From Candidatus Eiseniibacteriota bacterium (GTDB taxonomy: Bacteria > Eisenbacteria > RBG-16-71-46): a stretch of DNA of 6,859 bases. Below the pieces are notes generated by a model that saw only the letters and a program-made list of their open reading frames with translations, did no database searches and was not told where the DNA came from. The translations under genes were made by a program, and so were the position numbers. The stretch is from assembly GCA_005893185.1 (NCBI GenBank), contig VBOS01000077.1:1-6859 (forward strand). The letters run 5' to 3'. Positions 1 through 6,309 of this stretch are shown piece by piece (position 1 is the stretch's first letter; each line of letters opens with the position of its first letter).

Positions 1-369
1 AGCGGCCACCGCGAGCCTCTGGACCCCGCGCACCACGCGCACCAGCGCGACCGCGCCGGGGATTCGCCGAACGACCCGGCGCAACGCTCGGACGAGCGGG
101 GTCCGGGCACCGCCGCATGCGGGCTCCGAGATTTCGTCGTGGGCACGTGCCATCCCGTCCTGAACTCTCCCTGGGCGAACGGGATAGGCCGGGATCCCGT
201 GGCGCAGCCGCGTGTCGGCCGGTCGCGCAGTGATTCCATAGAGCTCGGCTGTGGGGCAGAGCCGCTGCAGGTTTTGCCGGACGGCCGCGACGATAGCCTC
301 ATCGCCCAAGTTCCCGTTCCCGACGTGCGCCAAGATGGCGATCCGGGGAGCGCGCACGCCGCCGCTCAT
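1..369 (-). CDS. Polysaccharide pyruvyl transferase family protein (partial, N-terminal 123 residues)
   Basis: The frame is open from an ATG at 369 to the window edge, so the C-terminus is missing. After a short polar leader, residues 9-16 form a hydrophobic first strand, followed by G17-N18-G19-N20-L21-G22-D23-E24-A25-I26. This is the signature opening of the polysaccharide pyruvyl transferase family (CsaB/WcaK-like), which usually runs 350-400 residues. Family members add ketal pyruvate to sugars or act as related transferases in exopolysaccharide and cell-wall glycan assembly in the cytoplasm. The start ATG overlaps the stop of the upstream methyltransferase as ATGA, which suggests coupled translation; no strong ribosome-binding site precedes it. 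The stretch after residue 65 is Arg-rich and I cannot align it from memory. A GT-B-like glycosyltransferase is the main alternative, but the NLGDEAI motif favours the pyruvyl transferase fold. The exact acceptor is unknown. Confidence 0.75.
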   Translation of the reverse strand, partial: MSGGVRAPRIAILAHVGNGNLGDEAIVAAVRQNLQRLCPTAELYGITARPADTRLRHGIPAYPVRPGRVQDGMARAHDEISEPACGGARTPLVRALRRVVRRIPGAVALVRVVRGVQRLAVAA

Positions 370-1103
370 GCGCGCTTCTGGGCGAGCACGATCACGCTGT
401 ATCCCCAGCCGGCCCGCTCCCTCCACGCGTCGAGCCGCTCGGGGGAAATGAGCCAGCGGAACAACCCGCTCAGGCGGTGCGAGTTCACGATCCGGAGAAA
501 CCCGCGGTCCCCCAGGGGAATGACCGACGTCCCGCGCAAGACGGTGAACCGTGGCCTCACGAGGCGCTTCAGATCTCCCAAGGTCAGCCAGCGCTTGATG
601 TGCTCGCGGGGGTCGGGGCCGAAGTCCACGCGGTCCATCACGACCTTGTTCGCGGCGGAGATCACGAGGTAGCCACCTGGCTTTAACGTCCCTGCGATGA
701 TGTTCACGAAGCCCGCCTGATCCGGTACGTGAGCCACGACCTCTTGGGCGACCACGACGTCATAATGCGCCGCCGGCAACGCCATCTCGAAGATGTTGCC
801 CGCCTCGAAGCGGACCCCACGATAACGGGTGCGCGCCCGCGCGATCGCCTCCGCAGAGAGATCGATCCCCGTGGCCTCCCCCAGCCGTGCGAGACGCTCG
901 GTGAACCAGCCGGTGGCGCATCCAAGATCGAGAATCCGCGGCTGATGGAGCGAAACGGTGCCGAGCAATTCGATGATCTTGTCCGCTCGCCGCAGCTGCC
1001 ACGTGTTTGGCTCCGGTCTCAGGTCCCAACGTTCGTCCCAGTAACGTTCCTGCTCGCGCACGGTCGGGACGTACTCCTGGGCATCTGGGCTGTGCCAGCT
1101 CAT
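366..1103 (-). CDS. Class I SAM-dependent methyltransferase
   Basis: A 245-residue protein with the complete Rossmann methyltransferase core. Motif I is ILDLGCATG (57-65), the acidic loop after strand 2 is GIDLS (79-83), the strand-4 region is YDVVVAQEVVAHV (114-126), and LKPGGYLVIS (140-149) is the usual post-motif strand. This is the Methyltransf_11/25 (UbiG-like) architecture of a soluble cytoplasmic enzyme using S-adenosylmethionine. The position in a glycan operon suggests a sugar or other small-molecule substrate, but nothing in the sequence fixes it. An ATG at 1112 would add three residues, but the AGGA at 1113-1116 would then touch the start codon. From the ATG at 1103 the AGGA is 9 bases away and the start overlaps the upstream stop as ATGA, so I prefer 1103. 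The gene's own stop overlaps the next start the same way. An aromatic N-terminal segment (Y21-W22, W26, W35) precedes the fold. Confidence 0.9.
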   Translation of the reverse strand: MSWHSPDAQEYVPTVREQERYWDERWDLRPEPNTWQLRRADKIIELLGTVSLHQPRILDLGCATGWFTERLARLGEATGIDLSAEAIARARTRYRGVRFEAGNIFEMALPAAHYDVVVAQEVVAHVPDQAGFVNIIAGTLKPGGYLVISAANKVVMDRVDFGPDPREHIKRWLTLGDLKRLVRPRFTVLRGTSVIPLGDRGFLRIVNSHRLSGLFRWLISPERLDAWRERAGWGYSVIVLAQKRA

Positions 1104-2383
1104 ACGGTCCATTCCTGTCGTCGGCTATTCGTGCTACTTCCCGCCGGTGCGGGCACGCGCATCGCGAATTCGGCAGCCTGTTCTGCCCGAAGGCGATCCA
1201 CCAACCGGCCGTCTGGGAGGTCCACGTCGTCGTAGCCGATCGGCTCGTCCCGGCGCGCCGCGCGCCTGAGGCGGCACCCCCGTGCTACGCCGATGGGCAA
1301 CAGCCGCTCACCCCGCACCACCTCGGCATTGTCGATCACGCCGTAACACCCGAAGCCCCCGATGCCGTCGAGCACTGTGCCGGCGTCGAGGTCCTGTTTC
1401 GCCACCGTCAGCACGTCGCATACCGGCGCGCCCCGCGGCGCCACCGTGGCGTCCTTGTCGAGCACGGCTCGCGCCACGGTGAGAGCCACCTGCAGGTGAG
1501 GCAGATGATATGGCGTCTGTAACACGTAGACCGGTCCCTCCCCCAGCTTCAGGTAGCTCAGCCACCGGCGCTTGAGCGGATGCTCCTCGTACGCCAGCAC
1601 GAACGCTCCGGCGGGCGGCGCGGCGCCGAGGACGTAGTCCACCAACCCGCCGTTGAGCAGCTGATCCAAGGGGAGCCGCTCGACGGCATCGCGTACTTGG
1701 GCGCCTTGAGGCCCATACATGCCGCGCTGGCCGACCTTGAACCCCGTGGCGTTCCCCAGCACTGCGGCTTCCAGCGACAGCTTGGTGCCGTCGGCCGCGG
1801 CGGTCGCGAGCCACGGGCGTACCCCCCACTGCTCGGCGAAGCGCTGCTGCGTCGCCGGCGTGCGGAACCGATCGAGGAACCCCTTCACATTGCCGGCGCC
1901 GACGGGACGGAGTCCCAGGGTCTGCACCAGCCGGACGAGGTTCATCGCCACGCCGGGCTCGTCCCCATCAATGCCCGTGATCACGACGCCGGCGCGGTCG
2001 GCCCGAGCCTTCAGGAGAGGCCCCACGGTTGCATCGAGCTCCACGTTCACGAGCACCAGGTGCTTCCGCCCCGCGATCGCCTGGGTGGCGACCTGCGCCC
2101 CGTACTCCACGTCGCCACTCGCCTCGATGAGGACGTCGATCTCAGGCGCGCCACACAACCGGCCGACATCGCCGGTGACGGCCGCCCTCACGCCTGCCGC
2201 CTGCAAGACCTGCTCGGCGCGCGCCGGTGCGCGGCTCGCCACCGCGGCAAGGCGCATTCCACACACGCCGCCGCTCAGCTGGAGGGCGATCACCTGTCCC
2301 ATCGCCCCCGCACCCACCAGTCCCACCCGCACCGGTGATCCTTCGCGCTCGCGCTGTGCGAGCTCGAGATCGAGCGCCGTCAC
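1100..2383 (-). CDS. COG4091-type NAD(P)-dependent dehydrogenase (homoserine dehydrogenase-like) with C-terminal SAF domain
   Basis: About 427 residues from a GTG at 2383. An N-terminal Rossmann fold carries the dinucleotide-binding GAGAMG at 24-29, preceded by VRVGLV. The middle contains DGDEPG (139-144), GNVKGF (164-169) and ADGTKLSLE (197-205), which I recognise as conserved in the 'predicted homoserine dehydrogenase with SAF domain' family. Residues about 326-390 (AKQDLDAGTVLDGIGG, then ERLLPIGVARGCRLRRA) match an SAF/antifreeze-like domain of the kind seen in NeuB, FlgA and UxaA. Members are commonly 420-450 residues. True homoserine metabolism is unlikely from context; oxidation or reduction of a sugar-derived intermediate for surface glycan is my inference. 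The frame is open up to a TTG at 2434, overlapping the flippase gene, and a GTG at 2398 is also possible. The 2383 start has GGAGAG 7 bases upstream and gives a family-like short leader before the Rossmann fold. The stop overlaps the methyltransferase start. Confidence 0.82.
   Translation of the reverse strand: MTALDLELAQREREGSPVRVGLVGAGAMGQVIALQLSGGVCGMRLAAVASRAPARAEQVLQAAGVRAAVTGDVGRLCGAPEIDVLIEASGDVEYGAQVATQAIAGRKHLVLVNVELDATVGPLLKARADRAGVVITGIDGDEPGVAMNLVRLVQTLGLRPVGAGNVKGFLDRFRTPATQQRFAEQWGVRPWLATAAADGTKLSLEAAVLGNATGFKVGQRGMYGPQGAQVRDAVERLPLDQLLNGGLVDYVLGAAPPAGAFVLAYEEHPLKRRWLSYLKLGEGPVYVLQTPYHLPHLQVALTVARAVLDKDATVAPRGAPVCDVLTVAKQDLDAGTVLDGIGGFGCYGVIDNAEVVRGERLLPIGVARGCRLRRAARRDEPIGYDDVDLPDGRLVDRLRAEQAAEFAMRVPAPAGSSTNSRRQEWTV
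1113..1116 (-). promoter_or_regulatory. Ribosome-binding site that decides the methyltransferase start
   Basis: The minus strand reads AGGA here, inside the last codons of the SAF-domain dehydrogenase gene. It sits 9 bases before the ATG at 1103 but directly against the ATG at 1112. The spacing supports the downstream ATG, which also overlaps the dehydrogenase stop codon. Confidence 0.5.
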
Positions 2384-2390
2384 GGCGACA

Positions 2391-2396
2391 CTCTCC
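2391..2396 (-). promoter_or_regulatory. Ribosome-binding site for the SAF-domain dehydrogenase
   Basis: The minus strand reads GGAGAG, 7 bases before the GTG at 2383. A competing GAGG at 2404-2407 lies 5 bases before a GTG at 2398 and overlaps the flippase stop codon. The two cannot be separated by sequence alone; the likely protein leader length favours 2383. Confidence 0.4.
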
Positions 2397-2405
2397 ACCG
2401 CGACC

Positions 2406-3926
2406 TCACAGGCGCTCGCCAACCGGCCGCGCAAACAACTTCAGCCGGACGGCGACCGCACGGCGCTCGGGGACCGAGAAGCAGGTAAACCAGGCCGCCA
2501 CCAGCGCCAGCGGCAACACCATCACGACCTGGGTGAAATAGAGCGGCAGATTGTCGGCAGGCCAGAACCGTTCGATCGTGTAGGTGGCAAGCGCGAACGG
2601 CACCATGGCGAGCGTGGGCCGAACCCACACACTCAGCCACAGCCGCTGCATCGGGATCGCGAGGGCGCGGCGGGCGTACCACGGCGCGAACAGCAGCGAG
2701 AACGCCAGCCGCGGCACCGTCGTGCCCCAGGCCACTCCCACGATCCCGTACGGGCGCACCCACCAGACACTGAGCGCCACGTTGCAGACGACCTCCGCCA
2801 GAAACGCCGGGACGAGGCCCTGGTGCCGGCCGATCCCCATCACGGTCGCGGTGACGACCTGGTACCCAGACACCGCCCACAGCGCTACGGTCAGGATCCG
2901 CAGCACGGCGCCCGACAGCTCGCGATAGTCGGTCCCCATCCAGAGCGCGATGAACGCGGGGCCGCGGAGCAGAAACGTGATCGCAACCGGCGTGACGACG
3001 AGCATGGCCAGCCGGGCTCCCGACACGAGCGCCTCCTGCACGCGATGCTCCTGCCCCCTTCCGTCGAGCGCACTGGCGAGCGGACTCACCGTCTGCGACA
3101 CGCCCCCGACCAGGGCCCGCGCGTACTCGGTCAAGCCCGAGGCGATCGCGAAGAAGGTGATCAAACCCAGAGGCAGGAATGCGCCGATGACCAGCGAGTC
3201 GCCGTACAGCGCCATGCCGCCGAGAACCTGGAGCAGCGTGGCGGCGACCCCGAACCCGAAGATGAGCTTGAGCGTCGCCCGATCCCATTCACCCAACCGC
3301 AGCTTGAGCTCGGGGTACAGCCGGCGGCTCACCAGGAAGTCCGTCACGCCGCGCAGGCCCGCGATCCCGAGCTGGATAGTGGCGAGGGCCACGAGACCAT
3401 AGCCTGCCTTCAGCGCCGCGACGATCAGCAGGGCCCGGAGGGCCTGCGCGCCGATCTCCACCCCGTTCGCGTAATCGAACCGCTGCATCCCGATGACGAT
3501 CCCCCCGAACACACCGCACAGCAGCGAGCCGGCGATGTTGAGGCCCCCCAACAGCAGCACGATGCGCGCCTCGCCCCGCAGCTCGATCGGCACGCGGGCC
3601 GCGTGTCCGACCGTCACCGCCAGTACGCCTGAGAGGAGGATGGCCAGCGCTCCCGCGAGCGCGAACGTCGTGAGCGCGGTGGACGCTACCCGACTGGCCG
3701 ACGCGTGATCTGCCGCGCCATGGTGGCGCGCCACAAACCGCGTCACCGCGCCCCGCACGCCGAGATCGAGATAGCCCAGGTAGCCCACCAGCGCGACGAG
3801 AAGGACCCAGACCCCGTACGAGGTGTTGCCGAGGCTCCGGATCACGAAGGGGGTGAGGACAAAGTTGACAGCCGCCGCGAAGGCGAAGGCGCCCCAGTTC
3901 GACAGGATGTTGCGGGTCGACACCAC
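2406..3926 (-). CDS. Wzx-like polysaccharide flippase (MOP/PST superfamily)
   Basis: A 506-residue, strongly hydrophobic protein with about 12-14 predicted membrane segments by eye. The first lies near residues 10-30, followed by others near 40-60, 85-107 and 122-145, and a cluster towards residues 460-485. The N-terminus (RNILSNWGAFAFAAAVNFV, then a PFVIRSLGNTSYGVW loop and a YLDLGVRGAVTRFVA segment) is typical of polysaccharide transport (PST) proteins such as RfbX/Wzx, whose usual length is 400-510. The role is translocation of undecaprenyl-linked oligosaccharide across the inner membrane. The GTG start shares one base with the glmS stop (TAGTG), and a second GTG follows immediately at 3923. 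No clear ribosome-binding site is visible, so expression probably relies on coupling to glmS. The substrate glycan cannot be read from the sequence. MurJ is a less likely alternative because neighbours are glycan-modification genes. Confidence 0.88.
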   Translation of the reverse strand: MVSTRNILSNWGAFAFAAAVNFVLTPFVIRSLGNTSYGVWVLLVALVGYLGYLDLGVRGAVTRFVARHHGAADHASASRVASTALTTFALAGALAILLSGVLAVTVGHAARVPIELRGEARIVLLLGGLNIAGSLLCGVFGGIVIGMQRFDYANGVEIGAQALRALLIVAALKAGYGLVALATIQLGIAGLRGVTDFLVSRRLYPELKLRLGEWDRATLKLIFGFGVAATLLQVLGGMALYGDSLVIGAFLPLGLITFFAIASGLTEYARALVGGVSQTVSPLASALDGRGQEHRVQEALVSGARLAMLVVTPVAITFLLRGPAFIALWMGTDYRELSGAVLRILTVALWAVSGYQVVTATVMGIGRHQGLVPAFLAEVVCNVALSVWWVRPYGIVGVAWGTTVPRLAFSLLFAPWYARRALAIPMQRLWLSVWVRPTLAMVPFALATYTIERFWPADNLPLYFTQVVMVLPLALVAAWFTCFSVPERRAVAVRLKLFARPVGERL

Positions 3927-5752
3927 TATTCGACCGTGACGCTCTTAGCGAGGTTGCGCGGCCGATCCACATCGCAGCCCCGCAGCACAGCGATGTGATA
4001 GGCGAGCAGTTGCAGCGGGATCGTCGTCAGAATGGGCGACAACAGCGGCGCCGTCGCCGGCACGCGCAGCTGATGATCGGCCAGGGCGCTCAGATCGTCG
4101 TTCCCCTCGGTCGTGATCGCGATGATGCGCCCCCCGCGCGCCTTCACCTCCTGCATGTTCGACACGACCTTCTGGTACACCTCGTCCCGCGGCGCGACGA
4201 ACACCACCGGCATGTTCTCGTCGATCAGCGCGATGGGGCCGTGCTTCATTTCGGCGGCGGGATAACCCTCTGCGTGGATATACGAGATCTCCTTCAGCTT
4301 GAGCGCGCCCTCGAGCGCCACCGGGAAATTCACGCCGCGCCCGAGATACAAAAAGTTGGACCTGGCCGAGAAGCGCTGCGCGATCGCCTGCACTTGCGCG
4401 TCCAGCTCCAGCGTGCGCGCCACGAGCTGCGGCAGCTGGGCCAGCCGGCACACGACCTCCTGTCCCTGCTCCTGCTCGAGCCCGCGTTGCCGCCCCAGAT
4501 AGAGGCCGAGCAGCACCAAGGCCACGATCTGGGAGGTAAACGCTTTGGTGGAAGCCACGCCGATCTCTGGGCCCGCGTGCAGGTAGATCCCTCCCTCCGA
4601 CTCGCGGGCGATCGTGCTCCCCACCACGTTGACGAGGCCCAGCACCCGCGAGCCCGCGGCCCGAGCCGCCCGCATCGCCTCGAGCGTGTCGGCGGTCTCG
4701 CCCGACTGCGAGATGGCGATCGTCAGGGTCCCGGGCAAGGCCACCTGGCGCCGGTAGCGGTACTCCGAGGCGTACTCGACCTGGACCGGGAGCCCGGTCA
4801 GGTCCTCGATCACGTGTCGCCCCACTAGGCCTGAGTGCCACGACGTGCCACACGCCACGATCTGGATCCGCTGGATGTCGGCGCACGCGTCGGGGGGCAG
4901 GTTGAGGCCATTCAGCCGGGCCGTCCCCTGATCGAACAGTAGCCGCCCGCGCACCGTGGCCCGCACCGTCTCGGGCTGCTCCATGATCTCTTTGAGCATG
5001 AAATGGGGGTAGCCGCCCAGCTCGATCGCGCCCAGCTCCCAGGCGATGGCGTCCACCTCGCGCAGCTGCACGTGCGACTCGCGGTCGAGCACGTGGTATC
5101 CGTCGGGCATGAGGACGGCGATGTCTCCATCGTTCAGGTATACGACGGAGCGGGTGTGCTCGAGCACGGCGGACGCGTCCGACGCGACGAACAGCTCGTC
5201 CTCGCCGATGCCCAGCAGCACCGGCGAACCCTGGCGCGCTACCACGATCTTCCCCGGTTCAGCCGCCGACACGACGGCCAGGCCGTAGGTGCCGTCCACG
5301 TGGGCGAGCGCCGCGATGACCCGCGCCTCGAGAGTCGGGCCCGCCGCGTCCTCGATCAGGTGCGCGAGGGTCTCGGTGTCGGTCTCGCTCGCGAAGCGGT
5401 GCCCGGCGCGCTGCAGCGCGGCCCGCAGCACGTCCGCGTTCTCGATGATGCCGTTGTGCACCAGCGCGATCTCACCACGGCAATCGACGTGGGGGTGGGC
5501 GTTGCGCTGGGTGGGGGCGCCGTGGGTGGCCCAGCGCGTGTGCGCGATACCCGTAGCGCCGTGCAGCGGCGCGCGGCCGAGCTGGTCCGCCAGCGCGGCC
5601 ACGCGCGCGGCGAGCTTCGTGACCACCACGCCGCCGCCGTTCGCCACCGCCAGCCCAGCCGAGTCGTAGCCGCGGTACTCGAGCCGCTTCAGTCCTTCCA
5701 GCAGCCTGGGCGCCGCGTCGCGCCGGCCGGTGTACCCCACGATGCCGCACAT
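3926..5752 (-). CDS. glmS: Glutamine-fructose-6-phosphate aminotransferase (isomerizing), GlmS
   Basis: A 608-residue protein, against 609 in E. coli. It converts fructose-6-phosphate and glutamine to glucosamine-6-phosphate and glutamate, the first step towards UDP-GlcNAc, in the cytoplasm. The class II glutaminase domain begins MCGIVGYTG, with Cys2 becoming the N-terminal nucleophile after Met removal. It contains YRGYDSAG (26-33), HTRWATHG (71-78), NAHPH (84-88), HNGIIEN (99-105) and ETDTE (123-127). Two SIS isomerase domains follow: VACGTS (299-304), SQSGETADT (349-357) and STKAFTSQ (401-408), then EGALKLKE (481-488) and HAEGYPAAEMKHGP (493-506). The C-terminus DVDRPRNLAKSVTVE is the conserved sugar-binding tail. 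The frame is open far upstream, but the catalytic Cys must follow the initiator Met, which fixes the start at 5752. That ATG overlaps the zinc-ribbon stop as ATGA, and there is no good separate ribosome-binding site. All catalytic motifs appear intact. Confidence 0.98.
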   Translation of the reverse strand: MCGIVGYTGRRDAAPRLLEGLKRLEYRGYDSAGLAVANGGGVVVTKLAARVAALADQLGRAPLHGATGIAHTRWATHGAPTQRNAHPHVDCRGEIALVHNGIIENADVLRAALQRAGHRFASETDTETLAHLIEDAAGPTLEARVIAALAHVDGTYGLAVVSAAEPGKIVVARQGSPVLLGIGEDELFVASDASAVLEHTRSVVYLNDGDIAVLMPDGYHVLDRESHVQLREVDAIAWELGAIELGGYPHFMLKEIMEQPETVRATVRGRLLFDQGTARLNGLNLPPDACADIQRIQIVACGTSWHSGLVGRHVIEDLTGLPVQVEYASEYRYRRQVALPGTLTIAISQSGETADTLEAMRAARAAGSRVLGLVNVVGSTIARESEGGIYLHAGPEIGVASTKAFTSQIVALVLLGLYLGRQRGLEQEQGQEVVCRLAQLPQLVARTLELDAQVQAIAQRFSARSNFLYLGRGVNFPVALEGALKLKEISYIHAEGYPAAEMKHGPIALIDENMPVVFVAPRDEVYQKVVSNMQEVKARGGRIIAITTEGNDDLSALADHQLRVPATAPLLSPILTTIPLQLLAYHIAVLRGCDVDRPRNLAKSVTVE

Positions 5753-5991
5753 CAGCGGTCTGGCCGATCGGGCTCGAGCAGCGGTCGCCCCGCCGCGGAG
5801 AGCCCGAACCGGCCCATCTGGGTGAGCTTGCCCAGCAGCCGCTCGGTCACGAGCTCCGTGGGGAGCACGGCGCCGCAGCGGGTGCAGATCAGATCGCTCA
5901 AGCGGGACGCTGACCACACGCTTTGCGGCGAGCTCCAGAAACGCAGCATCCGGGCGCTCCAGGCGCGACGTTCGCACCGGCGGCACAGCAT
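5752..5991 (-). CDS. Small zinc-ribbon protein, function unknown
   Basis: A 79-residue protein that I do not recognise as a named family. Its two CxxC pairs, Cys3/Cys6 (MLCRRC) and Cys36/Cys39 (CTRCG), are separated by 29 residues, the usual layout of a four-cysteine zinc ribbon. Between them lies a basic, Trp-rich stretch (W11, W19, W26); after the second pair come a possible helix (TELVTERLLGKLTQM) and a disordered Pro/Arg tail. The start is supported by GGAGA at 6001-6005, 9 bases upstream of the ATG. The stop overlaps the glmS start as ATGA, so it is the first visible gene of the operon and probably drives glmS translation by coupling. It could bind nucleic acid or a protein partner; the sequence does not say which. 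Extending the start to an upstream GTG is possible but unsupported. Confidence 0.62.
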   Translation of the reverse strand: MLCRRCERRAWSARMLRFWSSPQSVWSASRLSDLICTRCGAVLPTELVTERLLGKLTQMGRFGLSAAGRPLLEPDRPDR

Positions 5992-6000
5992 AAGGTTGTT

Positions 6001-6005
6001 TCTCC
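6001..6005 (-). promoter_or_regulatory. Ribosome-binding site of the zinc-ribbon/glmS operon
   Basis: The minus strand reads GGAGA, 9 bases before the ATG at 5991. It is among the clearest Shine-Dalgarno sequences of the operon and fixes the start of the small zinc-ribbon gene, even though the frame remains open well upstream. Confidence 0.55.
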
Positions 6006-6150
6006 AGACTCGTAGCCACACGTGACGTGAGGCGGGGCAGCCTCCGGTCTGCCTCGCATTACAAGTTTGAGGCCCGTCGGCCGCGCGGCACACCGAGTCC
6101 GCCCCGGCGGGCAACGCGCAAGCGGCATCACCACTTACGCCCTTCCGGCT

Positions 6151-6160
6151 TGTCGCGACA
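6151..6160. repeat. Perfect 10-bp palindrome TGTCGCGACA
   Basis: TGTCGCGACA equals its own reverse complement. It lies centrally in the divergent intergenic region, so it could be an operator half-site cluster. The symmetry does not extend into the flanks, and 10-bp palindromes arise by chance in GC-rich DNA, so the functional call is weak. Confidence 0.3.
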
Positions 6161-6186
6161 GCGACACTCTCGGTACGGCCACGTTG

Positions 6187-6196
6187 CACGATCGTG
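6187..6196. repeat. Perfect 10-bp palindrome CACGATCGTG
   Basis: CACGATCGTG is self-complementary and is bracketed by TTG on the left (6184-6186) and CAA on the right (6198-6200), an off-centre extension of the symmetry. It lies about 114 bases upstream of the response-regulator start and about 196 bases upstream of the zinc-ribbon start. A regulator-binding site is possible; no regulator family can be named from this. Confidence 0.3.
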
Positions 6197-6229
6197 TCAA
6201 CAAACGACTTCCTGTCGTCGCACCGCAGC

Positions 6230-6246
6230 GTCAGGCACCGGTCAGG
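6230..6246. repeat. 11-bp-spaced direct repeat of GTCAGG
   Basis: GTCAGG begins at 6230 and again at 6241, each followed by a similar C/A-rich stretch. The 11-base period is about one helical turn, which would place two half-sites on the same DNA face. It sits just upstream of the weak rightward -10 candidate at 6265. The evidence is only the repeat itself. Confidence 0.25.
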
Positions 6247-6309
6247 ACCCCGCGCAGCGCCAGGTATTGTCTTCCAGGGGAACGGCTTGCGACACCGGGG
6301 CGCGGGCGC

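Larger units (their letters stand above)
5992..6309. promoter_or_regulatory. Divergent intergenic region, presumed promoters for both sides
   Basis: These 318 bases separate the leftward operon from the rightward response-regulator gene. Open frames cross the region but none has recognisable protein content. Promoters for both directions should lie here, yet I see no strong sigma-70 pair. Leftward, the minus strand has TGTAAT at 6063-6058 as a possible -10, without a matching -35. Rightward, TATTGT at 6265-6270 is an equally weak candidate. The region also carries two perfect 10-bp palindromes and an 11-bp-spaced direct repeat, listed separately. I see no tRNA, riboswitch or rho-independent terminator. 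Confidence 0.4.

Noticed and set aside
1719..3632. 637-codon open frame on the plus strand
   Set aside because: It lies antisense to the flippase and dehydrogenase genes, is low in hydrophobic structure and rich in Arg, Pro, His and Gln, and shows no recognisable domain. Long antisense open frames are expected opposite GC-rich genes.
3926..6019. 697-residue N-terminally extended GlmS
   Set aside because: The extension overlaps the zinc-ribbon gene in another frame, and GlmS needs its catalytic Cys directly after the initiator Met, which fixes the start at 5752.
5003..6025. 340-codon open frame on the plus strand
   Set aside because: Antisense to glmS, which has all its catalytic motifs, and to the zinc-ribbon gene. 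Composition is Arg/Val/His-rich without a domain.
5992..6309. Possible glmS ribozyme upstream of glmS
   Set aside because: The ribozyme is a feature of Gram-positive-type glmS leaders. Here glmS directly overlaps another coding sequence, and I could not discern the ribozyme core in the leader of the operon.
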